This document shows, in pieces, positions 1-5,097 of a DNA stretch of 5,097 nucleotides. How positions within the stretch are numbered: the first letter of the stretch is position 1; every line of letters starts with the position of its first letter. The notes below the pieces were generated by a model, which saw nothing but the letters and a program-made list of their open reading frames with translations, did no database searches and had not been told where the DNA came from. This stretch comes from an uncultured Phascolarctobacterium sp. (GTDB lineage: Bacteria > Bacillota > Negativicutes > Acidaminococcales > Acidaminococcaceae), in the NCBI GenBank assembly GCA_900553055.1, contig USBV01000114.1:1-5097 (forward strand). The letters are read 5' to 3'. The position numbers and the translations under genes are program-made.

Positions 1-499
1 TAACCTCCGCGGCGATGTGCCGCAGGTAGTTCGCCTCGTGCAAAGCGAAGGGCCCGTGCCCCAGCACTGCCAGCTTTTTCTTGCGAAAGAAAAAGCCATC
101 GCAGACTGCGCAGTAGCTAATGCCCTTGCCCTCCAGCTCCACCAGTCCCGGCAGGTTGAGGGTAATATTTTTGGTGCCAGTGGCCAAAATCAGCGCAGGC
201 GCTGGCAAGGGCTCAGCGCTGCCCTTGAGCGTGAGCACGAAGCTGTCGTAATACTCCACTGCCAGCACTTCGTCTGTGATAATATCCACGCCCAAGGCTT
301 TGGCTTGCGCTAGGCCTGCGGCGTAAAGCTTGCTGCCGCTGGCAGCTATCCCATAAAAATTATCAATTTTGTGGGCGCGGGCCAGCGCGCCGGGGCCGTT
401 TTCCACAATGGCAACCTTAAAATTGGCGCGTGCCAAATATAAGGCGGCGGAAACGCCGGCGGGGCCTCCGCCGATGATAATGACGTTGTAGTTTTCCAT
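1..499 (-). CDS. Thioredoxin reductase-like FAD/NAD(P) oxidoreductase, partial (C-terminus beyond left edge)
   Basis: This is the first 166 residues of a class II pyridine nucleotide-disulfide oxidoreductase of the thioredoxin reductase type, a cytoplasmic flavoenzyme that passes electrons from NAD(P)H through FAD to a redox-active cysteine pair. Visible motifs are the FAD-binding GGGPAG at residues 10-15 after a hydrophobic strand, the ATG motif at 106-108, the redox pair in YCAVCDG (Cys130 and Cys133), and the start of the NAD(P)-binding fold, GHGPFA at 147-152. The order and spacing match E. coli TrxB. The region after the first Rossmann strand (residues 33-50) lacks the usual GGQ sequence that helps hold FAD, and the second fold reads GHGPFA where TrxB has GGGNTA, so this may be a paralogue and not the housekeeping TrxB. 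The start is fixed by AAGGAGG at 508-514, eight bases upstream. It lies 42 bases after the mscS stop and is probably co-transcribed with it. The true partner (thioredoxin, glutaredoxin-like or peroxidase) is not visible. Confidence 0.88.
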   Translation of the reverse strand, partial: MENYNVIIIGGGPAGVSAALYLARANFKVAIVENGPGALARAHKIDNFYGIAASGSKLYAAGLAQAKALGVDIITDEVLAVEYYDSFVLTLKGSAEPLPAPALILATGTKNITLNLPGLVELEGKGISYCAVCDGFFFRKKKLAVLGHGPFALHEANYLRHIAAEV

Positions 500-541
500 A
501 AGTTGAACCTCCTTTGTGGTTCATCCGCAAGCTGGCACCAA

Positions 542-1633
542 TTACTCCTTGGCTTGTGTCGCTTGCTTTTGTTGCATGTCTGTAGAAAGAGCATTCTCAA
601 AGTACACACTTGTAGATGGGAAGGCGCAGCTCACGCCAACCTCCTCCAAAATTCCCATAATGCGCAAATTAATCTCCTGCAAAACATCAAGATACTCCCG
701 CTGATTGCCGGTGCGGGCATAGCAGGTGATGCGCACATCAAGGCTGCTGTCGTTATAATTAACAAAATGCACACGAATATCGTCGTGATACAAGCGCTCG
801 TTGCTGCCCAAATACTCCTTAAGCTTGGCAATAAGCTCCTCTAACTGCGCTGCTGTGCTGCTATAGGTAAGCCCCAGGGTGAAGTCAATGCGGCGCTTTT
901 CGCGCAGCGTAAAATTGGTGATGGGCGTATTGCTTAAAAGCGAGTTAGGCACATAAACCAGCTCTTGGGGGAAGGTGCGGATACAGGTGCTGCGGAAGGA
1001 AATTTTTTCGACCACGCCCTCCACGCCATTAGCCAAAATCCAATCGCCAATCTTAAAGGGCTTGTCCAGCACGATAATCAAGCTGCCAAACACGTTGGCC
1101 AGCGCATCCTTAGCTGCGAAGGCCACGGCCACGGAGCCAATACTCAAGGACGCAATAAAGCCACTGATATCGTAATCCCATTCACGCGCTATAGTTACAA
1201 AGCACAGGATAACAATAATAAGGCGCAGCACGGTGGAGCAAATATTGGATAAGGAATCCTCCGGACGAATGCCGGCTTTTTCTAAAACATCAAGCATGAT
1301 GCCATGCGTGGTGTCGCTCACATTGTAGCAGCCCCAAAAGAAGCATAGCACGATGGTGCTCCGCATAACTCTGTCTAAAAAGGATGTCCAATAGTTGGTG
1401 TCGAGCGGTGCTGCATTCAAGGCCGCATAAAAGGCCGCCACATATAAAAAGGCGTTGATAGGATGCTCAAAGGCGGCAATTAAATCCTCACCATTTTTAA
1501 AGGAAATTACATTGGTGAGGCGACGCAAGAGACGCAGTAAAAAATGCTTATATACGTAACGCAAAAAGGTGAAAAAGCAGAAGGCACCAAGAGCGGGGAG
1601 CCAGGGCTTAAGGGTTAACAAAGCTTCATTCAT
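542..1633 (-). CDS. MscS-family mechanosensitive ion channel, five-helix (YnaI-like) type
   Basis: This 363-residue inner-membrane channel opens under membrane tension and releases solutes on osmotic downshock. By eye there are five hydrophobic segments, near residues 10-28, 61-77, 92-106, 132-149 and 155-188. The last is the pore helix with the Gly/Ala-rich family signature (166-184), containing the AAKDALANVFG sequence. It runs into LDKPFKIGDWI (189-199) and the beta-domain with VPNS at 228-231. A mixed alpha/beta vestibule domain follows to about residue 340, then a polar Gln/Lys-rich tail. Length and helix number fit E. coli YnaI (343 aa) better than the three-helix MscS (286 aa). The start is set at 1633 because AAGGAGG (1641-1647) sits seven bases ahead of it. 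An in-frame ATG at 1651 would add six residues, but those would be encoded by the binding site itself. A promoter lies just upstream. The family is certain; conductance class and physiological role are inferred. Confidence 0.95.
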   Translation of the reverse strand: MNEALLTLKPWLPALGAFCFFTFLRYVYKHFLLRLLRRLTNVISFKNGEDLIAAFEHPINAFLYVAAFYAALNAAPLDTNYWTSFLDRVMRSTIVLCFFWGCYNVSDTTHGIMLDVLEKAGIRPEDSLSNICSTVLRLIIVILCFVTIAREWDYDISGFIASLSIGSVAVAFAAKDALANVFGSLIIVLDKPFKIGDWILANGVEGVVEKISFRSTCIRTFPQELVYVPNSLLSNTPITNFTLREKRRIDFTLGLTYSSTAAQLEELIAKLKEYLGSNERLYHDDIRVHFVNYNDSSLDVRITCYARTGNQREYLDVLQEINLRIMGILEEVGVSCAFPSTSVYFENALSTDMQQKQATQAKE

Positions 1634-1640
1634 GATGATG

Positions 1641-1647
1641 CCTCCTT
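1641..1647 (-). promoter_or_regulatory. Ribosome binding site that decides the mscS-type gene start
   Basis: On the minus strand this reads AAGGAGG, a near-perfect anti-16S match, seven bases before the ATG at 1633. It lies within the six-codon extension that would result from the upstream ATG at 1651, so it argues for 1633. The 1651 ATG has only a weak GGAA-type site ahead of it. Confidence 0.85.
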
Positions 1648-1669
1648 CCATAGATTGATTTCCTTATTT

Positions 1670-1698
1670 ATTGTAGCATTTTCCTGTGCAATAAACAA
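1670..1698 (-). promoter_or_regulatory. Probable sigma-A promoter for the mscS/thioredoxin reductase-like pair
   Basis: Read on the minus strand, a -35-like TTGTTT (1698-1693) is followed after 17 bases by TACAAT (1675-1670). An extended -10 TG sits directly upstream at 1678-1677, giving TGCTACAAT. The -35 matches consensus at only three of six positions, but spacing and the extended -10 are good. Transcription would begin near 1663, leaving about 30 bases of leader before the ATG at 1633 and only about 12 before the ATG at 1651, which again favours 1633. Predicted from sequence only. Confidence 0.6.
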
Positions 1699-1736
1699 TG
1701 ATTTTACATTTTTTTCGAAATCTCGTGACATAAATT

Positions 1737-1767
1737 TAGACAAGTGTTTACTGAGTTGTGGTATAAT
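1737..1767 (+). promoter_or_regulatory. Probable sigma-A promoter for the DUF456 gene
   Basis: A perfect -10 TATAAT lies at 1762-1767 with an extended TG at 1759-1760 (TGGTATAAT). The best -35 is TAGACA at 1737-1742, five of six to TTGACA, with a long 19-base spacer that the extended -10 could compensate. Transcription would begin near 1774, giving a short leader with GGGAGGG at 1784-1790 before the ATG at 1796. It is divergent from the minus-strand promoter at 1670-1698, the two facing away from each other across about 40 AT-rich bases. Confidence 0.7.
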
Positions 1768-1795
1768 AGCTCTAGTAATTATTGGGAGGGATAAG

Positions 1796-2302
1796 ATGGA
1801 ATTTTTAGTTGAAAGAACAATTGTGGGCTTATTGGCCATTATTTGTCCCTTGCTGACTATGTTTGATTTGCCAGGTAACAGCATCCTGCTGCTGACAGGC
1901 TTTGGTATGGCCTTTTTTGATGAGAATATGTATTTTAATGGGCGCCTGCTTTCGGCCATGGTTTTGGTTTATCTTTTGGGCGAGGCGTGGGAGTTTTGTG
2001 TATCGCTTTTTGGCATCAAAAAAGAAAAGGTTTCTTGGTTCGCCGTGTTTTTAATTGGCTTGGGTGGCTTTGGGGGAACCTTGGCAGGCACCACCGTTTT
2101 TCCTATTTTGGGTTCCATTCTTGGCGGTGTTTTGGGCGCCGGTGCTACAGCCTTTTTATATGAGCTGGCCCGCACAGGGCTGCAAAGGAATGCAGCTCAT
2201 TTGGCGTGGGAGGCTGCTAAAATGCGTTTTTTAGCAGTGCTTGGCAAAATTTGCGCTGGTATTGCGCTGGCCATGCTGTTAATTCAACAGGTATTTTTTT
2301 AA
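1796..2302 (+). CDS. DUF456 family small membrane protein
   Basis: This 168-residue, very hydrophobic protein resembles the DUF456 family, whose function is unknown. Evidence for the family is the DLPGNSILLL segment near the N-terminus (residues 24-33), matching the family's Leu-Pro-Gly stretch, and the long Gly-rich helix pair at about 88-118 that ends in a Tyr-Glu-Leu (122-124). Likely membrane segments are at about 8-22, 28-42, 51-72, 82-98, 100-122 and 146-165. A short basic loop (KKEK, 75-78) may be cytoplasmic. No signal peptide cleavage site or catalytic motif is visible. The start at 1796 is chosen because GGGAGGG (1784-1790) and a TATAAT promoter lie just upstream. The frame stays open back to an ATG at 1655, but that extension would overlap the promoter and has non-membrane, unlikely composition. 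Its codons are more AT-rich than those of the dehydrogenase downstream. The glyoxalase-like gene starts 26 bases later, so the two are probably co-transcribed. Confidence 0.8.
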   Translation: MEFLVERTIVGLLAIICPLLTMFDLPGNSILLLTGFGMAFFDENMYFNGRLLSAMVLVYLLGEAWEFCVSLFGIKKEKVSWFAVFLIGLGGFGGTLAGTTVFPILGSILGGVLGAGATAFLYELARTGLQRNAAHLAWEAAKMRFLAVLGKICAGIALAMLLIQQVFF

Positions 2303-2328
2303 TTTTATTATATTTATGAGGTGAAAAA

Positions 2329-2697
2329 ATGGAATTTACTTTTGCACACAATAATTTTAACGTTCTTGATTTGGATAAAAGCTTGAAGTTTTATGAAGAG
2401 GCTTTGGGCTTAAAGGAAGCACGCCGCAAGGTGGCTGCGGATGGCAGCTTTATTTTGGTTTATTTAACCGATGGCAAAACTCCGCATCAGCTGGAGCTAA
2501 CCTGGCTGCGCGATCGCAAGGAGCCTTATAATTTGGGCGAAAATGAATTCCATTTGGCCTTTGTTGTGGATGATTATGAGGCTGCGCATGCTAAGCATAA
2601 GGAAATGGGCTGCATTTGCTACGAAAATCCCGCGATGGGCATTTACTTTATTATCGATCCGGACAATTATTGGCTGGAGATTTTACCGAAAAAATAA
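2329..2697 (+). CDS. gloA: Glyoxalase I-like VOC metalloenzyme (lactoylglutathione lyase family)
   Basis: This 122-residue protein is a single-module vicinal oxygen chelate fold of two beta-alpha-beta-beta-beta units. In E. coli GloA the Ni(II) ligands are His5, Glu56, His74 and Glu122. The equivalents here are His7, Glu56 (in QLELTW), His75 (in EFHLAF) and Glu117 (in YWLEIL), so all four ligands are present. The DLDKSLKFYEEALGL segment (14-28) and the DPDNYWLEI segment (110-118) are typical of glyoxalase I. The known reaction is isomerisation of the methylglyoxal-thiol hemithioacetal to a lactoyl-thioester, a detoxification step in the cytoplasm. The short form without an insertion resembles the clostridial and other bacterial Ni/Co type. 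The thiol cofactor cannot be told from sequence, and another VOC function (for example methylmalonyl-CoA epimerase or a resistance protein) is less likely. GAGGTG at 2318-2323 sets the start. The gene follows the DUF456 gene by 26 bases. Confidence 0.82.
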   Translation: MEFTFAHNNFNVLDLDKSLKFYEEALGLKEARRKVAADGSFILVYLTDGKTPHQLELTWLRDRKEPYNLGENEFHLAFVVDDYEAAHAKHKEMGCICYENPAMGIYFIIDPDNYWLEILPKK

Positions 2698-2710
2698 GGT
2701 GCATTATAAA
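2682..2710 (+). promoter_or_regulatory. Possible weak promoter for the 2-hydroxyacid dehydrogenase
   Basis: TTTACC at 2682-2687 (four of six to TTGACA) and TATAAA at 2705-2710 (five of six to TATAAT) are separated by exactly 17 bases. The -35 overlaps the last codons of the glyoxalase-like gene. There is no extended TG. AT-rich gene ends often give such matches by chance, so this is a candidate only. Read-through from the upstream promoter at 1737-1767 could equally serve the gene. Confidence 0.3.
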
Positions 2711-2731
2711 GCAACATCTGCTTCGTCAGGG

Positions 2732-2752
2732 CTCCTAGGAGTAGCAAAGGAG
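2732..2752 (+). promoter_or_regulatory. Palindrome plus possible Shine-Dalgarno-masking hairpin before the dehydrogenase
   Basis: CTCCTAGGAG (2732-2741) is a perfect ten-base palindrome. The left half, CTCCT (2732-2736), can also pair with AGGAG (2748-2752), which is the ribosome binding site of the dehydrogenase gene (AAAGGAG, 2746-2752, seven bases before the ATG). The loop would be 11 bases. Five pairs are modest, so any effect on translation is speculation. Confidence 0.3.
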
Positions 2753-2759
2753 AGTTATT

Positions 2760-3728
2760 ATGGATTTGAAAAATTGCGTTGTCATGGCCAGCGGCAAAAT
2801 GCGCCAATGTGCTTATGATAAATTGAATAGTGAAGTGCATTTGCTGGGCTGGCAGCAGGGCGGACGCATGCCCAAGGAGCAGTTTGATGCGTGGCTGGCC
2901 GAGGCGGAGGCACTGTTTTCCACGGGCAATATTCGCATTGATGAAAAGCTGTTAGCGAAGGCACCGAAGCTGAAGGTTATCGCTCAAGCCAGTGTGGGCT
3001 ACGATAATATCGATATCGCTGCCTGCGCAGCACGTGGCATTCCTGTGGGCAATACGCCGGGCGTTTTGGTGGACGCGGTGGCCGATTTGGCCTATGGCCT
3101 GATTATCGACAGTGCGCGCCAAATTGTGAAGGCACATGCGCATGTGAAGAGCGGTGCCTGGGGCGAGCGCAAGCCCTTTGGCCTGACCACCGATTTGGCG
3201 GGCAAAACACTGGGCATTATTGGTATGGGCGATATTGGCAGCGCGATTGCCAAGCGTGCGCAGGCCAGCTCCATGCAGGTTGTTTATCATAATCGCCATC
3301 AGCGCAGCGATGATGCTAAGCTGGGCGTAAAATATGTAAGCCAGGATGAGCTTTTGGCTAGCGCAGATTTTATTTTGCTCGCTGTAACGCTGAATCCTTC
3401 GACCAAGCATTTAATCAACGCCGAGACTATTGCGAAGATGAAGCAGGGCGTGCGTATTATTAATATCAGCCGCGGCGCTGTGGTGGATACCGAGGCCTTG
3501 TGTGATGCTTTGGAGAGTGGCAAGGTGGCGTATGCGGCCATGGATGTGACCGACCCCGAGCCGCTGCCGGGTGAGCACAGGCTGCTGAGCCTGCCCAATG
3601 TGACGGTAACGCCGCACATGGCGAGCGCTACTACGGAAACACGCGATGCGATGGCGCTGTTAACAGTGGATAATATTTTGGCGGGACTGGCGGACAAGCC
3701 GCTGCCTGCCGAGGTAAAAGTAAAATAA
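2760..3728 (+). CDS. D-isomer-specific 2-hydroxyacid dehydrogenase, glyoxylate/hydroxypyruvate reductase (GhrB-like)
   Basis: This 322-residue cytoplasmic enzyme reduces a 2-oxoacid to a D-2-hydroxyacid with NAD(P)H. The nucleotide-binding fold starts with GMGDIG at 155-160 (GxGxxG), preceded by KTLGII. The catalytic triad is complete: Arg238 (NISRGAVVD), Glu267 (DPEPLP) and His286 (TPHMASAT). The N-terminal catalytic-domain signature ASVGYDNIDI (77-86) and the VADLAYGLI helix (107-115) are also intact. After the second strand of the Rossmann fold (VVYHNRH, 174-180) the usual acidic residue that selects NAD is missing and an Arg follows, which suggests NADPH, as in E. coli GhrB (324 aa, nearly the same length). 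The closing SATTETRDAMA segment (289-299) also resembles GhrB. Substrate is inferred as glyoxylate or hydroxypyruvate, but gluconate-type 2-keto acids or another short 2-oxoacid are possible. The start is fixed by AAAGGAG at 2746-2752. The gene is 62 bases after the glyoxalase-like gene, possibly in the same operon. Confidence 0.93.
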   Translation: MDLKNCVVMASGKMRQCAYDKLNSEVHLLGWQQGGRMPKEQFDAWLAEAEALFSTGNIRIDEKLLAKAPKLKVIAQASVGYDNIDIAACAARGIPVGNTPGVLVDAVADLAYGLIIDSARQIVKAHAHVKSGAWGERKPFGLTTDLAGKTLGIIGMGDIGSAIAKRAQASSMQVVYHNRHQRSDDAKLGVKYVSQDELLASADFILLAVTLNPSTKHLINAETIAKMKQGVRIINISRGAVVDTEALCDALESGKVAYAAMDVTDPEPLPGEHRLLSLPNVTVTPHMASATTETRDAMALLTVDNILAGLADKPLPAEVKVK

Positions 3729-3734
3729 AAAGGC

Positions 3735-3776
3735 CACCCTCTTTTGTTGGCAGCGCTGCTACGGCAAGAGAGGGTG
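3735..3776. terminator. Long hairpin after the dehydrogenase; intrinsic terminator, better placed for the minus strand
   Basis: CACCCTCT (3735-3742) pairs perfectly with AGAGGGTG (3769-3776). The stem extends inward by T·G, T-A, T-A and G-C to give 12 pairs (3735-3746 with 3765-3776) around an 18-base interior that contains the palindrome GCAGCGCTGC (3750-3759). On the plus strand the stem is followed by AGTTATTATCTG, a poor T-tract. On the minus strand it is followed, after GCC, by TTTTTATTTTA (3731-3721), a good T-tract. So the hairpin looks like a terminator for leftward transcription or an imperfect bidirectional one, although both flanking genes read rightward. It may still attenuate transcription between the dehydrogenase and the CHAD gene. 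Confidence 0.6.
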
Positions 3777-3804
3777 AGTTATTATCTGTGAGGGATGATG
3801 TGCC

Positions 3805-5097
3805 ATGAAAGCAAGACTATGCCTGCATGGTGTGGATGTGAAGCATCAGGCCCAGCTTTTGGGCTTGGTGAAGAAGGAGTTAAAGGAATATAAGGTTACC
3901 TACAAGGTAAAGGAGAAGTATTTTCCGGATAATGATATGTATAAATGCCGGGTAGCTCGCTTTGTGCCTCAAAATGAGGAGGAGTGGTTGCGCGTTTATT
4001 GCGCCTGGGGCGTGCTGCTGGTTAGTGATAAGCTTATTAATGTGGCGGATATTATTATCGAATACGAGGCCGGAACCTTGGCCGAAGAACGTGTGCAGGG
4101 TATAGTAAGGAGCATTTTAGAGAGTAAGCTGCATTTTGTTTTGGATGAGCACGATTTGGCACGACGTATTGATTTGCTGCGGGGACGCTATTTTTTAGAT
4201 AAGCTGCCAGATTATGACGAGAAGACGGCTATGACGGCTCTGCGCTGCCATATTCCGTGGCATTTATATGTGATTAATAAGCTGTGGGAGCAGTTGCTGT
4301 TAGCGGGTGGCGGGCAGCGTCAGCTGTGGCGTCAGCTGAGAGTAAAGCTGCGGCGTTTGCGCTCGGTGTTGGCTTTAGTCAAGCCATTATTTCCCAAGGC
4401 TGCTGATTGGCAAAGAACGCTGAAGGCGCAGGCTACGGCTTTGTCGGGAGTGCGCGAATATGATGTGCTTTTGCAAACCTGTGCGCGCCTGCGGAGCGCT
4501 CAAGATAGGGAGGCTAAAGCTGCTTGGGTGTTGCAGCAGCAGGATGCGGAGCCAGTTGCGCAAAGCACGATGCTGCCCGTGGCTGCTGTGCCCAATTTGC
4601 AGCGCTTGCTTGAGGGCTTGCGCCAGCAGGCACAGGTGCGTGCGTTGCAGCAGCTTAAGCTTAACCAGCTGACTTATGAGCTTACTCAGCTGTATATGGC
4701 TGTTTATAGCTGGGCTGGGGCGCCGTGCTGCTTAAGCTTGCGCGAGTTTTTTGTGCAGCGCTTGGGCAAGTGGGCGCGCAAGCTGCAGGAGCTGCCGCAG
4801 CTACAGCCTGATGTGCAGGATATGGAGCAGCTGCACCGCATGCGCATTAGGCTAAAGCGTTTTCGTTATGCGCTGCAGAGTGTGCCGGAGCTTGGGGCTG
4901 CATCCCAGCTGTTGCGCAGCCTGAAGTATTTGCAGGATTTGCTAGGGGTTGTGCATGATGATTATGTGAACGAGCAGTATTTGGTGCAGCTGGTGGCGGC
5001 GTATCCTGAGCTGCCGGAGCTGCGTTATGAGGTGGCGCTTTTGCGTGGGTATGAGCAGGCGAAGGCGGACGGCGCGCTGGAGCAGCTTGCGGGGCAG
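3805..5097 (+). CDS. CHAD-domain protein with an unassigned N-terminal region, partial (runs off right edge)
   Basis: The frame is open for 431 codons to the window end with no stop. CHAD domains are alpha-helical bundles rich in conserved His and basic residues, shown in other bacteria to bind polyphosphate and polyphosphate granules. Here the CHAD region starts near residue 145. The first repeat has RQLRVKLRRLRSVLALVKPL (176-195) and GVREYDVLL (215-223). The second has LHRMRIRLKRFRYAL (343-357) and LKYLQDLLGVVHDDY (373-387). The second repeat keeps its family His (344), but the equivalent position in the first is Arg (176). Residues 1-140 are not recognised: I see no ExExK motif, so this is not an obvious CYTH triphosphatase domain. 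The region between the repeats (230-335) is rich in Gln, Leu and Ala and probably helical. An in-frame TGA at 3796-3798 makes ATG 3805 the first usable start, with AGGG at 3791-3794 as a weak, distant binding site. It lies 76 bases after the dehydrogenase, across the hairpin. Confidence 0.85.
   Translation, partial: MKARLCLHGVDVKHQAQLLGLVKKELKEYKVTYKVKEKYFPDNDMYKCRVARFVPQNEEEWLRVYCAWGVLLVSDKLINVADIIIEYEAGTLAEERVQGIVRSILESKLHFVLDEHDLARRIDLLRGRYFLDKLPDYDEKTAMTALRCHIPWHLYVINKLWEQLLLAGGGQRQLWRQLRVKLRRLRSVLALVKPLFPKAADWQRTLKAQATALSGVREYDVLLQTCARLRSAQDREAKAAWVLQQQDAEPVAQSTMLPVAAVPNLQRLLEGLRQQAQVRALQQLKLNQLTYELTQLYMAVYSWAGAPCCLSLREFFVQRLGKWARKLQELPQLQPDVQDMEQLHRMRIRLKRFRYALQSVPELGAASQLLRSLKYLQDLLGVVHDDYVNEQYLVQLVAAYPELPELRYEVALLRGYEQAKADGALEQLAGQ

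Noticed and set aside
17..313. Plus-strand open frame of 98 codons.
   Set aside because: It lies antisense to the thioredoxin reductase-like gene, whose motifs are unmistakable, and has no ribosome binding site or recognisable domain.
1655..1795. In-frame N-terminal extension of the DUF456 protein starting at 1655.
   Set aside because: It would read through the TATAAT promoter and the GGGAGGG ribosome binding site, and its residues look like translated intergenic DNA.
2952..3697. Several minus-strand open frames opposite the dehydrogenase.
   Set aside because: They are shadows of a gene with a complete catalytic triad and carry no motif or binding site of their own.
3805..4225. CYTH (triphosphate tunnel) domain ahead of CHAD.
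   Set aside because: The CYTH ExExK motif and the usual order of charged strands are not visible. A divergent version cannot be excluded without a profile search.
4460..4672. Plus-strand 70-codon frame rich in Cys and Arg.
   Set aside because: It is an out-of-frame shadow within the CHAD gene, whose own frame is open from 3805 to the window end.
4321..4992. Seven CAGCTG hexamers within about 670 bases, suggesting a repeat or motif array.
   Set aside because: Those checked fall in frame as Gln-Leu codons in a Gln/Leu-rich helical protein using CAG and CTG heavily, so codon and amino acid bias explain them.
1..5097. Defence island, toxin-antitoxin pair, CRISPR array, mobile element or tRNA.
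   Set aside because: No regularly spaced repeats, transposase or integrase motifs, terminal inverted repeats with target duplications, or cloverleaf sequences were seen; all genes belong to common metabolic or membrane families.

Overview
The window looks like ordinary chromosome from a Firmicutes-type bacterium. The evidence is strong AAGGAGG-like ribosome binding sites, extended -10 promoters, mid-range base composition and several clostridial-style protein families. A Negativicutes relative is my best guess, but that rests on general impression and not on a marker gene. I see no rRNA, tRNA, CRISPR array, insertion sequence, integrase or phage gene.

Layout: two genes read leftward. A five-helix MscS-type mechanosensitive channel (1633 down to 542) is followed after 42 bases by a thioredoxin reductase-like flavoprotein (499 down to the left edge, partial). 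A 144-base gap (1652-1795) carries back-to-back promoters, each with an extended -10 element. Rightward from there come a small DUF456 membrane protein (1796-2302), a glyoxalase I-like metalloenzyme with all four metal ligands (2329-2697), a GhrB-like 2-hydroxyacid dehydrogenase with a complete catalytic triad (2760-3728), and a CHAD-domain protein that starts at 3805 and runs off the right edge. A long hairpin lies between the last two genes.

How they may work together: the leftward pair links membrane tension release with a dithiol/flavin redox enzyme, with no obvious shared pathway. In the rightward set, glyoxalase I (methylglyoxal removal) and the hydroxyacid dehydrogenase (glyoxylate/hydroxypyruvate-type 2-oxoacid reduction, probably NADPH-dependent) both handle reactive two- and three-carbon oxo-compounds, so co-expression would make sense. 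The CHAD protein probably binds polyphosphate and is separated from them by the hairpin.

I did not find a convincing new multi-gene system. The points most worth a second look are the unassigned N-terminal region of the CHAD protein and its loss of the first CHAD histidine, the hairpin whose T-tract faces the 'wrong' strand, and a possible Shine-Dalgarno-masking hairpin ahead of the dehydrogenase.
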